A stretch of DNA of 64,000 nt from Posidonia oceanica (Eukaryota; Streptophyta; Magnoliopsida; Alismatales; Posidoniaceae), in NCBI GenBank assembly GCA_037176725.1, contig JAZBRS010000074.1, positions 65,972,001-66,036,000 on the forward strand, written 5' to 3'. Numbering within the stretch: position 1 is the first letter of the stretch; the number at the start of each line of letters is the position of its first letter. The notes under the pieces were generated by a model. It ran no database searches, was not told the origin of the DNA, and saw only the letters and a list, made by a program, of their open reading frames with translations. The position numbers and the translations under genes were made by a program. Of this stretch, positions 32,101 through 42,380 are shown piece by piece.

Positions 32101-32312
32101 TTTTGGGTAGGTTTGTTGAGTGGATAGTGGTGGGTTTTCCTATGAATTTTGGTTAGGTTTTGAGGTTGGGAAGGGGGGTAGAGGTTTAGGCCAAAATGGG
32201 CTGATTTTGAAGGGTTGAGAGGAAGGTTAGGGTTAGGGTTTGGTTGGGGTTTGATCCAGCAATCAACAAGAGGGCTCCAAGGGTCTAGGCTTGCCAAGAT
32301 GGGGTGTCAACA

Positions 32313-32325
32313 GATGCCCCTCCCT
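32313..32325 (-). other. Polypurine tract of El-6
   Basis: In sense AGGGAGGGGCATC, directly before the 3' LTR. The noncoding stretch 32326-32855 that follows on the plus strand matches 24982-25522 of El-5 and holds no gene. Confidence 0.88.
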
Positions 32326-32855
32326 GAGCGAGGGCAAGCGGAGCGCGGCCGCTGCTCAGGGTTGACAAGACACCCCATCTGACCGGCGGGAGCAGCGGGT
32401 TGCTATGGGCGTGAGCTACTTATTCGGCGGATGCACCGAAGATCGTAGCCCGTTGCCGCAATGCAAAATGCCAGTGCAGATGGATGCTGTGCTGTGTGTG
32501 ATATGCTAAATGCAATGCAAGAGTTAGTATAAAAGTTAGTGCAGCTATAAGAAAATGCTGATGCTGTGCAAGTGATACTGATGATGCTAAAATGACATGC
32601 AGTGCTAGCTAAGAAAGTGCAGAGATGATGCAAGAAAATGGTAAAAAGGCGCGATGTGGTGCAAATGTCTGGCAGGGAGGGCAGACTTGCACGACAAAGC
32701 GAAGGAAAACAGGGTGCAGCTGGTCCCCGCCCGGGGAGCAAGCTAGCAGGAAAGAAGGGCGCGAGGGGAGAGAGGCCAACTCTCCCATCGCAGAAAGGGG
32801 GTGCGTGATCTCGTCTTCCTGGGACAAGGTCATGCCGAAAAGGAGAAAAAAAACG

Positions 32856-33920
32856 ATAAGGTGACGGGTTTATCGTCCGGATAGTTTACGGTCCTATCAA
32901 CTGGGAGTGACAGTTTACGGTCCTGTCAACCGGAGCAGTTGTGAGTGATAGTTACTGGATATCAGCCGTATAACATGGTTGTGGGTGATAGTTTAGGAGT
33001 ATCAGCCTAACGACAGTTTACGGTCCTGTCAACCGGTGGATAGTTTACAGACCTATCAACTGGAGGATAGTTTACAGACCTATCAACTGGAACCCACAAA
33101 CCATGAGTGATAGTTACTGGATATCAGCCGTATAACGCAATGCCGGATAGTTTACAGTCTATCATCTGGAACGACAGTTTACGGTCCTGTCAACCGGCGG
33201 ATAGTTTACAGTCCTATCAACTGGTGGATAGTTTACAGTCCTATCAACTGGAAACAGCATTGCGAGGGACAGTTACTGGATGTCAGCCGTATAACATCAT
33301 TACGCGTGGTAGTTTACAGTCCTACCAACTGGTGGATAGTTTACAGACCTATCAACTGGAGCGACAGTTTACGGTCCTGTCAACCGGCGGATAGTTTACA
33401 GACCTATCAACTGGAAACGCGCAATGATGAGGGATAGTTACTGGATATCAGCCGTATAATGCAATTGCGGGTGATAGTTTAGGAGTATCAGCCTAACGAC
33501 AGTTTACGGTCCTGTCAACCGGTGGATAGTTTACAGACCTATCAACTGGAGGATAGTTTACAGTCCTATCAACTGGAAACCGCAATTGCAAGGGACAGTT
33601 ACTGGATGTCAGCCGTATAACGTAATTGCATGCGGTAGTTTACAGTCCTACCAACTAGAGCGACAGTTTACGGTCCTGTCAACCGGTGGATAGTTTACAG
33701 ACCTATCAACTGGAAAAGTGCAATTACGAGGGACAGTTACTGGATGTCAGCCGTATAACACAACTGCGGGCCAACCATGGATCGGCCAGAAGATAGTTTA
33801 GGTTATCAGCCTGAGAGTGATTGATTGTTGATAGTTTCGGATATCAGCCTAGCACGAGTTTGATAGATTGATAGTTTCGGATATCAGCCTAGCACGAGTG
33901 ATTGATTGATTGATAAGAGG
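32856..33920 (-). repeat. El-6 covarying hairpin array
   Basis: Same unit types as at 25523-26290 but longer, through an extra stretch of units at about 33420-33700. Pairing variants again include GATAG/CTATC, GACAG/CTGTC and two GGTAG/CTACC units (near 33308 and 33636). Confidence 0.88.
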
Positions 33921-33982
33921 GGGCAAGATCATGATGAGAATGATAAGATATCGGACTTATCGGCCGGCAAAGAGGGGATGAG

Positions 33983-34486
33983 GTAATGATGAGAAGTTGA
34001 TCTAAAGAGGGGGGTGAGATCATGATGAGAAATTAATCTAAAGAGGGGATGAGGTCATGATGAGAAGTTAAGCTAAAGAGGGGACGAGATCATGATGAGA
34101 AATTAAGCTAAAGAGGGGATGAGATAATGATGAGAAATTAAGCTAAAGAGGGGATGAGATAATGATGAGAAGTTAAGCTAAAGAGGGGATGAGATCATGA
34201 TGAGAAATTAATCTAAAGAGGGAGATGAGATCATGATGAGAAATTAAGCTAAAGAGGGGGGTGAGATCATGATGAGAAATTAAACTAAAGAGGGGACGAG
34301 ATCATGATGAGAAATTAAGCTAAAGAGGGGACGAGATCATGATGAGAAATTAAGCTAAAGAGGGAGATGAGATCATGATGAGAAATTAAGCTAAAGAGGG
34401 GGATGAGATCATGATGAGAAATTAAGCTAAAGAGGGGATGAGATCATGATGAGAAGTTAAGCTAAAGAGGGGATGAGATCATGATA
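33983..34486 (-). repeat. 33-34-bp tandem array, El-6
   Basis: About 15 units of the form GATGAGATCATGATGAGAA, then RTTAAGCTAAAGAGGG. Most variation is at GAGATCATG/GAGATAATG and in the number of G. No coding potential. Confidence 0.9.
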
Positions 34487-34491
34487 AGAAT

Positions 34492-34710
34492 GATAAGATA
34501 TCGGACTTATCGGCCGGCAAAGAAGGGGTAAGGGAATGATGAGAATGATAAGATATCGGACTTATCGGCCGGCAAAGAAGGGGTAAGGGAATGATGAGAA
34601 TGATAAGATATCGGACTTATCGGTCGGCAAAGAAGGGGTAAGGGAATGATGAGAATGATAAGATATCGGACTTATCGGCCGGCAAAGAAGGGGTAAGGGA
34701 ATGATGAGAA
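34492..34710 (-). repeat. 55-bp tandem repeat, El-6, 4 copies
   Basis: Units start at 34492, 34547, 34602 and 34657 with GATAAGATATCGGACTTATC, itself a 6-bp inverted repeat GATAAG...CTTATC. El-5 has one copy at the matching place (about 53947). Confidence 0.9.
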
Positions 34711-34786
34711 GAAACCATCCCTATGACGCCAGGAACGTCATAGGGGAAAGGGGGAGAGAATGATACCGTGGGGCGATCAAAAGATG

Positions 34787-34813
34787 CCCCTGGTGTCGGG
34801 ATGACACCAGGGG
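34787..34813 (-). repeat. Conserved CCCCTGGTGTC hairpin, El-6 first copy
   Basis: Perfect 11-bp stem CCCCTGGTGTC / GACACCAGGGG with loop GGGAT on the plus strand. Relative to CCCCTGGTATC / GATACCAGGGG both arms changed. Confidence 0.87.
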
Positions 34814-35128
34814 TAGGCCAGCGCGTCCATGGCATCGAAAGCAGAGAGTGATGACAAGAGTGTCGTGCTTGTCAGACGAGTAGTTTGGGGTACCAGCCCG
34901 CAAGGGATTCAGCTGAGGGCGATCAGCTGGGGACTCAGCTGGGGTGACCAGCCGAGAAGAGTGTTAGGTTGACGGACCTTTCGCCGAGCAGTTTGGGGTG
35001 CCAGCCCGCGGGGATGATGATCCAGCTGGGGCGACCAACTGGGGACTCAACTGGGGATGACCAACCGAGAAGAGGACTCAGCTGGGGATGATCAGCTGGG
35101 GATGATACCACCGGGCGACCAAAAGATG

Positions 35129-35155
35129 CCCCTGGTATCAGGATGATACCAGGGG
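35129..35155 (-). repeat. Conserved CCCCTGGTATC hairpin, El-6 second copy
   Basis: Perfect 11-bp stem with loop AGGAT on the plus strand; in sense it is followed by CATCTTTTGGTCGCCC. Confidence 0.87.
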
Positions 35156-35558
35156 ATGGTCGGTACGCCCCTGGCATCAGGATGCAAGGACAGATAGGCG
35201 AGTGGATGGATGATAGGTTGACGGACCCATCGCCGAGCAGTTTGGGGTGCCAGCCCACGAGGGACTCAGCTGAGGATGAACAGCTGAGGAGGATAACAGG
35301 TTGACGGACCTTTCGCCAGGCAGTTTGGGGTGCCAGCCCGTAGAGGATGGTGGTCCAGCTGGGGGCGACCAACTGGGGATGCCGGATAGCGGAGCTGAGT
35401 GTCGCGGGCCTGCAGATGCTCTGGGCTCCAGATTGGGTGCTGAGGACTTCACCGCGCTGGGATGTCTGCAAGTCTGATTAGAGGGCCCAAGATAATGATG
35501 ATGATGATATGCAATGCAGCAAAGAGTCTTGATGTGCAAGCAGAAAGCAGAAACAGTT

Positions 35559-35564
35559 TTTATT
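35559..35564 (-). terminator. Candidate poly(A) signal after El-6 accessory ORF
   Basis: AATAAA in sense (ATCAATAAAAACTG), about 90 bases after the ORF stop and before the repeat arrays. Conserved in El-5. Confidence 0.45.
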
Positions 35565-35653
35565 GATATGATCTTGATAAGTACAATGCCTGAGGTAGGC
35601 CAGAAAAGCACAGCACAAATTGAAAGAAGACCACATGATGGTCGCACAAGGGC

Positions 35654-36856
35654 CTAGTCAACCCGGGCCTTCTTCGGCTGCCTGGAGTCGGGGAACAAGG
35701 GGCCGCCTGGCGGGACTTCAGTGATTGGCCAGAGCTGTCGGACTTCCGCTTCATAATCAGAAGTGCATCCAGTACCTCTCACGGCTGCAACGTCTGTAGA
35801 TTGGACCCCATGCTGCATCAGACTAGCAAGCTTCTTGGTTGGGGCAGTGGTGCTGAGAGGATAAGTCTGTAGAAGCTCAGGCGCTGTACTGTCGATGAAG
35901 GCACCCTGCTGGAAGCCGAACTGGCGCATGACCCTGATTGGATGGTACTCTACGCCTGCTGTGAAGCCTGGAAGAATGATCAGCCGTGTGTCACGCGCGC
36001 TGAAGAAGATTGTGAATGGCTCTGCTGCAGAGGGAATGATGCGCCAGATCACAGCGTCGTCAGTCAATGCTGACAGCCTCTCGTATTCGTCTTTGACGCT
36101 CTTGTCTGCTCTGGTACGGGCGCTACTGCAGTAGGCTTCAAAAGCATGCACTTGAGGGCGCAGGAAGTCCATTTCTAAGTGTGCGATCAGCCAGACTTGT
36201 ATAAGTGCTCCGCAACCGTGGAAGTGGCGGCAGCGATGAGAAATGCGGTCCAGCCCGCGATAAGTCTCTGCCAAGACAACTGGTGCCAGATCTATATGCT
36301 GGGTCACCACAGCTAATGCAATCTCTGCAACCTCGATGGCCACTGTCAGTCGGCCATGAGTAAAGATTAGTTCGCCCAGAAAGCGGATGACGAATCCTCG
36401 GAGCCACAGCTCATCTCCGAGGTCAGCACGCTTGTTCAAGATTTCATCAAAGTGTGCAAGGCGAAGCATAGGCTCTTGTCCACTGGTGCAGATTAGCTTT
36501 TGTTGGCAGGCTTGAGTGGAGAGTCCAGTCAGTTGGTTCAGGACTCGGAGATATCCGTCGCGCCTCATGAAGACAGGCGGCCCCAAGATCTTTGAAAAGC
36601 CGCAGATCCGACGCACCTCTTCCAGTGTAGGTGTCAGCTCAGTCTTGTTGAAACGGAAGACATGATGCGCCAGCTTCCAGAATCTCGCGGCGGCACACAG
36701 AAGGTGGCGGCTGACCTCCACATCAGCAGCCTTTAGCAGCTTAGTTGGTATGCCCCACAGGCGCAACTTTTCACAGTCTTGTAGAGTGAGCCTGCTGATC
36801 CATTCTCGCAGGGTTTCCGAGCAGTGTGCGGGAGTCAACAGAGTAGGAAAACCCAT
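35654..36856 (-). CDS. El-6 accessory ORF (DUF7745 / plant-mobile-domain-like protein)
   Basis: 400 aa, intact. The frame is open 45 codons further upstream, but the ATG at 36856 (GCAATGGG, protein MGFPTLLTP) is the start conserved with the El-2 and El-5 copies, all 400 codons plus stop from it. Landmarks: HVFRFNKTELTPTLEEV near residues 65-82, ICGFSKI, DELWLRGF near 150, LAETYRGLDR near 195, a CRHFHGCG segment near 207, and LPGF-YHPIRVMRQFGF near 295-315. This matches the recalled pattern of the extra ORF of Tat/Ogre elements (Pfam DUF7745, plant-mobile-domain-like). Its function is not established. It lies downstream of integrase in the same orientation, with an acceptor-like AG at 36904 and AATAAA after it, which suggests its own spliced mRNA. 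Confidence 0.85.
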   Translation of the reverse strand: MGFPTLLTPAHCSETLREWISRLTLQDCEKLRLWGIPTKLLKAADVEVSRHLLCAAARFWKLAHHVFRFNKTELTPTLEEVRRICGFSKILGPPVFMRRDGYLRVLNQLTGLSTQACQQKLICTSGQEPMLRLAHFDEILNKRADLGDELWLRGFVIRFLGELIFTHGRLTVAIEVAEIALAVVTQHIDLAPVVLAETYRGLDRISHRCRHFHGCGALIQVWLIAHLEMDFLRPQVHAFEAYCSSARTRADKSVKDEYERLSALTDDAVIWRIIPSAAEPFTIFFSARDTRLIILPGFTAGVEYHPIRVMRQFGFQQGAFIDSTAPELLQTYPLSTTAPTKKLASLMQHGVQSTDVAAVRGTGCTSDYEAEVRQLWPITEVPPGGPLFPDSRQPKKARVD

Positions 36857-38381
36857 TGCACTGGTTGCAGAAGACAGGCTGATTGCTGCAAGGCTTGAGG
36901 TACCTGCTATCAATAAACAGTCAGATCTCGCAGGCATACAATCTTTGACAACAAGCAGAAGCTGAGATTGAAAGTGTAGTTCCATATGCATTCAGCAGTT
37001 GATAACAGAACATAGCAGTTAAGCACAAGTGAATAAAGGGAATTGGCAGCAGTCCGGTGAAAAGCGGGGGCGAGGGCCGGCAGGGGATGTGGACTGGCGC
37101 AGCTTGAGTGTCGCCGATGTGCCTCTGCTGGGGAAGAGTACTGTCTCAGGGCCTGAGCGTGTTGCAGAGCGGAGGGATTGGCGGAAGGGGAAAGGAAAGA
37201 AGGAAGATGCATGAATGCAAGATGCTAGTGATATGCTTATGTGGATGAATATTATTGGATGACTAAGTATGTTTGAATGGATGGATATGCTTGGGTGGAT
37301 GCTTGAATGCCCTCAGCGTACGGAGTGCTTTGGTGCCTGCTGCAGAGGAAGGGAGTGGTCCTTGACTCACTGGGCCCTACTCAGACTCTCGGCTTATTGG
37401 TGGCGCTCCGGAACAGGTCGTTGGCATTATACAGGTGGTGATGTGGTGAGGACAGGCTACTGGCTGCACTCTCAGGACCTACACCTATTCTTTCAGCTCT
37501 CTCTTTTTTTTTGAAAGGTTTCTCCCTCATAGGTTTGCAGTCTTTCTCTGCCCCTAGCTGGGAGAAGGTATGTGTTTGCTCTTGGGAGGATGTGGTAGAC
37601 CCCCTTTTCAGGCTTGACATGCTGGGGATCTCTTAGTAAAGTATGGGGGATAACGGTGCCTGTGCTTTTCGGGCTACCTTTGCCCTTTTTCTTCTTCTCT
37701 TTTTTTTTGTTTTGCTTGCTTTTCTCCTTTTTTGTTTTTGTTTTTGTTCTATCTCTTTTTTCTCTCTTTTTTTTTTGATTTCTTTTTTTTTTTTTTTTTT
37801 TTTTAGGCTTTTGCTATCCCCATTCTGGTGGCAAAAGAAGGGTGCTTGAAATGTAATGGATTCAGATTTTGGGTTTGCTGTGTGATGGGTGGAAGGAGCA
37901 GGGTTAGACTGCACACCCCTATCTCTAGGGCCGGCTTCTGTCTTCGTCTTCTGTCCCTTTGAGGAGCCCAAATCTAGATGTCTATCCTCACTTTTTTTTC
38001 AAGCTCACATCCTAACATTTTTTCTCCCTCAGAGGTGTATGTCCTTGTGAGATTGGGCAGTTCGCCCGTCCTAATTGGTGGTGGCTCCCTCACTTGCTAA
38101 GTCATCTAAGTAGTGCCAGGTGAGGCAGGGTGACTCTTTCCAGAGCAGGCAAGCACTTCCGGTTGTCATCACCGGGCTCAAGATGCAATGCTTGAGAGAA
38201 TGACGATGATGATTTGAATAGGGATGCAAGAGTTGAAAGGATGACGATGATGATTTGAAACAGAGAGTCGCAAGAGTTGAAAGAATGACGATTATGATTT
38301 GAAAGGAGATGAAGCAAGAAGGCGAGAATGAAAATGCTAGTGTAGGTGGGAGAAGGGCATCTGCAACGGGGCCGCTTTCGG
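36857..38381 (-). other. El-6 spacer between integrase and accessory ORF
   Basis: About 1.5 kb without a gene. It contains a likely splice acceptor (AG at 36904-36905 in sense GCAG, then GTACC), an almost pure A tract in sense at about 37782-37804 inside an A-rich stretch, GGATGGATATGCTTG-type repeats (about 37275-37310), and three copies of a roughly 40-bp GATGACGATGATGATTTG repeat (about 38195-38310). Confidence 0.65.
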
Positions 38382-41300
38382 CTACTGATAGTACTTCTTC
38401 AGATAGCAGAGGTTGAGGGGCTCAGACTGCTCGACCTGGTCCATATCTTCAAGGGTTACAGCACCTCCCGAAAAGATCTGCTTGACCACAAAGGGGCCAC
38501 GCCAATTGGGTCGGAATTTCCCTCGACCGTCCGGCAAGTGAATGGCGCGCAAGACAAGGTCCCCTGGCTGGAAGCTTCTGGGCTGGACCTTCTTCAAGAA
38601 TGCTCTGGCCATCCGCTTCTGATAGCAGTGAGCGTTGTGAATGGCTTGCAATCTGCGCTCATCAATCAAGTTCAGTTGGATGCAGCGGTCTTCGACCCAT
38701 TCTACTTCTTCCAACTCAGCTTCCCGCAGGATCCGCAGAGAGGGGATCTCCACTTCAACAGGTAACACCGCTTCCATGCCGTACACCAGAGAGTACGGGG
38801 TGGCTCCTGTAGAGGTCCGGATTGATGTCCTGTACGCCCAGAGCGCGTACGGGAGCTTGTCGTGCCAATCCTTGTGGATTTCTGCCATTTTCTTCAGAAT
38901 CTTGACAATGTTCTTGTTTGCAGACTCCACTGCTCCATTCATCTGAGGCCGATAAGGCGAGGATCGATGGTGCTTGATTCTGAGACTTTGCAGGTATTCT
39001 TCGATCCTTTTGGCAATGAAGTTTGAGCCGTTATCAGAGATGACAGAGTACGGGACCCCATATCGGGCAACAATATTGTTTCTGATAAATTTTTCTGTTG
39101 CCGCGGCGGTGACTGTCTTGTAAGAGGCTGCTTCCACCCACTTGGTAAAGTAATCGATCGCTACCAGAATGTAACGATGACCATTTGAAGCAGCAGGGTG
39201 GATGGCGCCAATGACATCGATCCCCCAGGTGGAGAAAGGCCATGGCGAGGACATGTTGTGCAGCTGATGTGGAGGGGCCTTGATGAAGTTACCATGAATC
39301 TGACAGTTGTGGCATCTACGCACGAACCGGCAGCAGTCGGCTTCCATGGTCTGCCAGAAATAACCTTGCAGCATGATCTTCTTGGCTAGGAGAACGCCGT
39401 TCATGTGCGGGCCACAGGTCCCCGCATGCACTTGAAGCATCAGCGTGTCAGCCTCTGATTTGTTCAGGCAGCGCAGTAGCATCTGATTGTATGACCTTCT
39501 GTACAGCTGCCCATCCCCTAACACATACTTTGACGCCAGACGCGCCAAAGTTCTCTTGTCTGTTGCCGTGGTATCAGGAGGAAAGTTACCAGACTCCAGG
39601 AAAGATTTTATGTCTTGATACCAGGGCTGCCCCTCTGCAGGATCCGCTTCTTCTATGCTCATGCAGTATGCAGGCTGTTCAATGCGAGTGACTGATACAT
39701 CCACACTGCTGTCTTCAGAAATGGTGAGCCAGGATGCTAGAGTTGCTAGTGCGTCTGCATATGCGTTCTTTGCTCTGTTCAGGTATGTGAAGCGGATGCT
39801 CTTGAATTCTTCCATCAACCTCAGCAGGCGTTCGTGATACGGCACAAGCTTGGGATCTTTTGTCTTCCATTCGCCGTTCACTTGAGAAATTACCAGCATG
39901 GCATCGCCGTGCACATGCAGCTTCTGTGCCTCATGCTCGAGGGCGACTTTCAACCCCAGGATGCATGCTTCATACTCTGCTTCGTTGTTTGTGCAGGTGA
40001 AAGTCAGCTTCCTCGCGAAAGGAGTCATCTGTCCTTGGGGCGTGGCCAGCACTGCGCCTACGCCTCGGCCCTTCTTGTTGACTGCACCATCAAAGTAGAG
40101 CTGCCATTCCTCTGCTTCTTCAGGATTTTTCTGCTCAGAGTCCTCCATTGCAAAGAGAATGTCTTCATCAGGGAACTGCGTCTGGAGGGGTTGGTATTCA
40201 GGCAGAGGGAGGTCAGCAAGATGGTCTGCCATTGCTTGACCCTTCATGGATTTCTGTGTGACGAAGGTGATGTCGTACTGAGACAATAACACCTGCCACT
40301 TAGCACATCTGCCCACCATGGCCGGCTTCTGGAAGAGGAATTTGATGGGATCGTGCCGGCATAAGAGCTGCACTGGGTATGCCATCATGTAGTGTCTCAG
40401 CTTCTGTGCAGCCCAGACAAGTGACAAGCAAGTCTTCTCTAGTGTTGTGTACCTGGCTTCACATTCATTAAATTTCTTGCTCAGGTAGTAGATGGCGCGC
40501 TCCTTCCTACCAGATTCGTCATGTTGGCCCAAGACGGCGCCCATGGAATGCTGCGTGGTAGAAAGGTAGAGAAGTAAAGGTCTCCCCGGCGTAGGCGGGA
40601 CCAGGACAGGAGGCTTGATCAACAGCTGCTTGATCTTGGCAAATGCAGCCTGACACTCCTCGCTCCAGTGAATCTGCGCATTCTTCTTTAAGAGCTTGAA
40701 TATGGGTTCGCAGATGGGCGTAAGCTGTGCAATGAAGCGACTGATAAATTGTAAACGCCCAAGCAGACTTCTGACTTCTTTTTCAGTTCTAGGGGGTGGC
40801 ATGTCCACGATGGCTTGTGCTTTCAACGGGTCCACCTCAATCCCCCTTTGGCTAACAATGTAGCCGAGCAATTTGCCAGAAGACACCCCGAATACGCACT
40901 TCTTGGGATTCAGGCGCAGCTTGTACTTCCGTAGACGGTCAAAGAGCTTTCTGAGACAGGCAAGATGATCCTCGGGCTCTTTGGTTTTGGCGATCATATC
41001 GTCTACATAGACCTCCACTTCTTGGTGCATGAGGTCGTGGAATAATGCAGTCATGGCCCTCTGATAGGTTGCACCAGCATTTTTTAGGCCGAACGGCATG
41101 ACTTGGTAGCAGAAGACTCCCCAAGGGGTGATGAATGAGGTCGTTTCCATGTCCTCTTCTGCCATTTTGATCTGATTGTATCCAGAAAAGCCGTCCATGA
41201 AGGAGAGCATTTTGTGGCCCGCTGTATTGTCGACTAGGACGTCAATGTGGGGCAATGGAAAGTCGTCCTTGGGACTTGCCTTGTTCAGGTCCCTATAGTC

Positions 41301-42380
41301 GATGCAGATCCGGATTCGGCCATCTTTCTTGGGCACAGGTACAATGTTTGCCAGCCATTCAGGATAAAGAACGACCTTCAGAAAGTTGACTCCAAGCTGC
41401 TTCATTATCTCTTCTTTGATCATGAGCAGCCACTGCGGTCGCCATCTTCTCAATTTCTGCTTTACTGGCTTGGCATCCGGATTTAAGGGCAGATTGTGCA
41501 CCACTATCTCTATGTCAAGGCCGACCATATCTTCATAACTCCAGGCGAAGACATCCGCATATTCTTTCAGGAATGCGATGAATTCTGCTCGAACCTGGGT
41601 GGACAGCTGGGCACTGATGCAAACTTCTCTGACTTCCTCAGCTGTGCCGATGTTGACAACCTCCGTTTCTTCTTCGACATGGAGGTTGGGGCCTTCTGGG
41701 TCGTCGTCATAGGGCCGGAACTCGGGCAAAGGTTCGTCAGTCTCATCTATGCTCGTATCGTCCTCTTCTCCATAAGCAACAAGTTCTGAGAGGATCTCTT
41801 TCTCGAAAGAAGGACTTGCAATGCTGAAAGAGTGTATGTGTTCTGCTGCTTGGCCCTGGTGACGCTTCAGGATGGTCACGCTTACTCGAGTATTCTTGTA
41901 GCCTCGGTGCGCGACCTCCATCCTAGCAACTCCTTCTACTGTTTGCTCTGGCCTGACTGACTCTGCTGAGTGCTCTGCTGATTCTGCTGCTGATACTACT
42001 GACTGCTCTGCTGACTGTTCTGCTGCCGAGGCTGCTGACTGCTCTACTGCTGAGGCATTCTGCTCTGTTACTGCCGCTGCATGTACTGCTGATGTTCCTC
42101 CCTCTGGGTCTTCTAGTGTGCTTGTGGAGGATATGCCAGATTGGCGGCTAATCTGGTCACTGCCGCTCGATGCCTTGCTTAAGTGAGGCATGGGTTGCAC
42201 AAACCACCTAGACCCGCCTTCTGGTTGAAGAGTGATGAGCTCATCTGGTCTAGGGGAGTCCGGCGTTGCTGGGTCTTCCAGGACCATGATAGAAGCATGG
42301 TCCTCTTGCAGAGAAGGATCCGTAACTACGGCTTTTCCTTTCCTTTCAGCAGCTTGATGCTCTGCCAGGTCTTCTGCTAT
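38382..42380 (-). pseudogene. pol: El-6 pol: reverse transcriptase, RNase H, archaeal-type RNase H, integrase
   Basis: The frame is open from the stop at 42381 to 38382; the first Met is at 42287 and gives 1301 aa. From that Met: an acidic, AEQSA-repeat linker (1-280); RT 285-460 with D365 and YVDD at 427-430; an RNase H 560-695 in which the usual first catalytic Asp is not present (LYLSTTQHS), so probably only structural; a second, archaeal-type RNase H 728-855 with D733, E769, D795 and D845; integrase from about 945 with the HHCC finger (H954, H961, C992, C995) and D1024, D1085, E1121 (35 residues between the last two); a GPF-type C-terminus and no chromodomain. The two RNase H domains and the missing chromodomain identify the Tat/Ogre group. 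It is called a pseudogene because it is cut from gag-pro by a stop that El-5 lacks; each domain itself looks intact. Confidence 0.9.

Larger units (their letters stand above)
26357..32312 (-). mobile_element. 3' LTR of El-6
   Basis: 5,956 bp, TGTAGCGATCCC to GGGGTGTCAACA. It shows the full family-1 block order: PBS-like motif (about 26473-26485), conserved block, CGCAAAACG repeats (about 26995-27290), ATGCAA-rich part, long hairpin, GC-rich part, T-rich part (about 30840-31630), GA repeats (about 31845-31895) and TTAGGGTTT words (32226-32242). Confidence 0.95.
34711..35553 (-). other. El-6 3' noncoding region, distal hairpin block
   Basis: No gene. It holds CCCTATGACG...CGTCATAGGG (about 34729-34755), the two conserved CCCCTGGT hairpins, and several copies of GTTGACGGACC, AGCAGTTTGGGGTGCCAGCCC and CAGCTGGGG words that are distant relatives of the El-2 45-bp repeat. 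Confidence 0.7.

Noticed and set aside
19079..32312. LTR-internal fragment-LTR read as unequal recombination between LTRs
   Set aside because: The AGGTA duplication on both sides of 26357-53224 and collinear continuation of El-5 at 53230 show a simple nested insertion.
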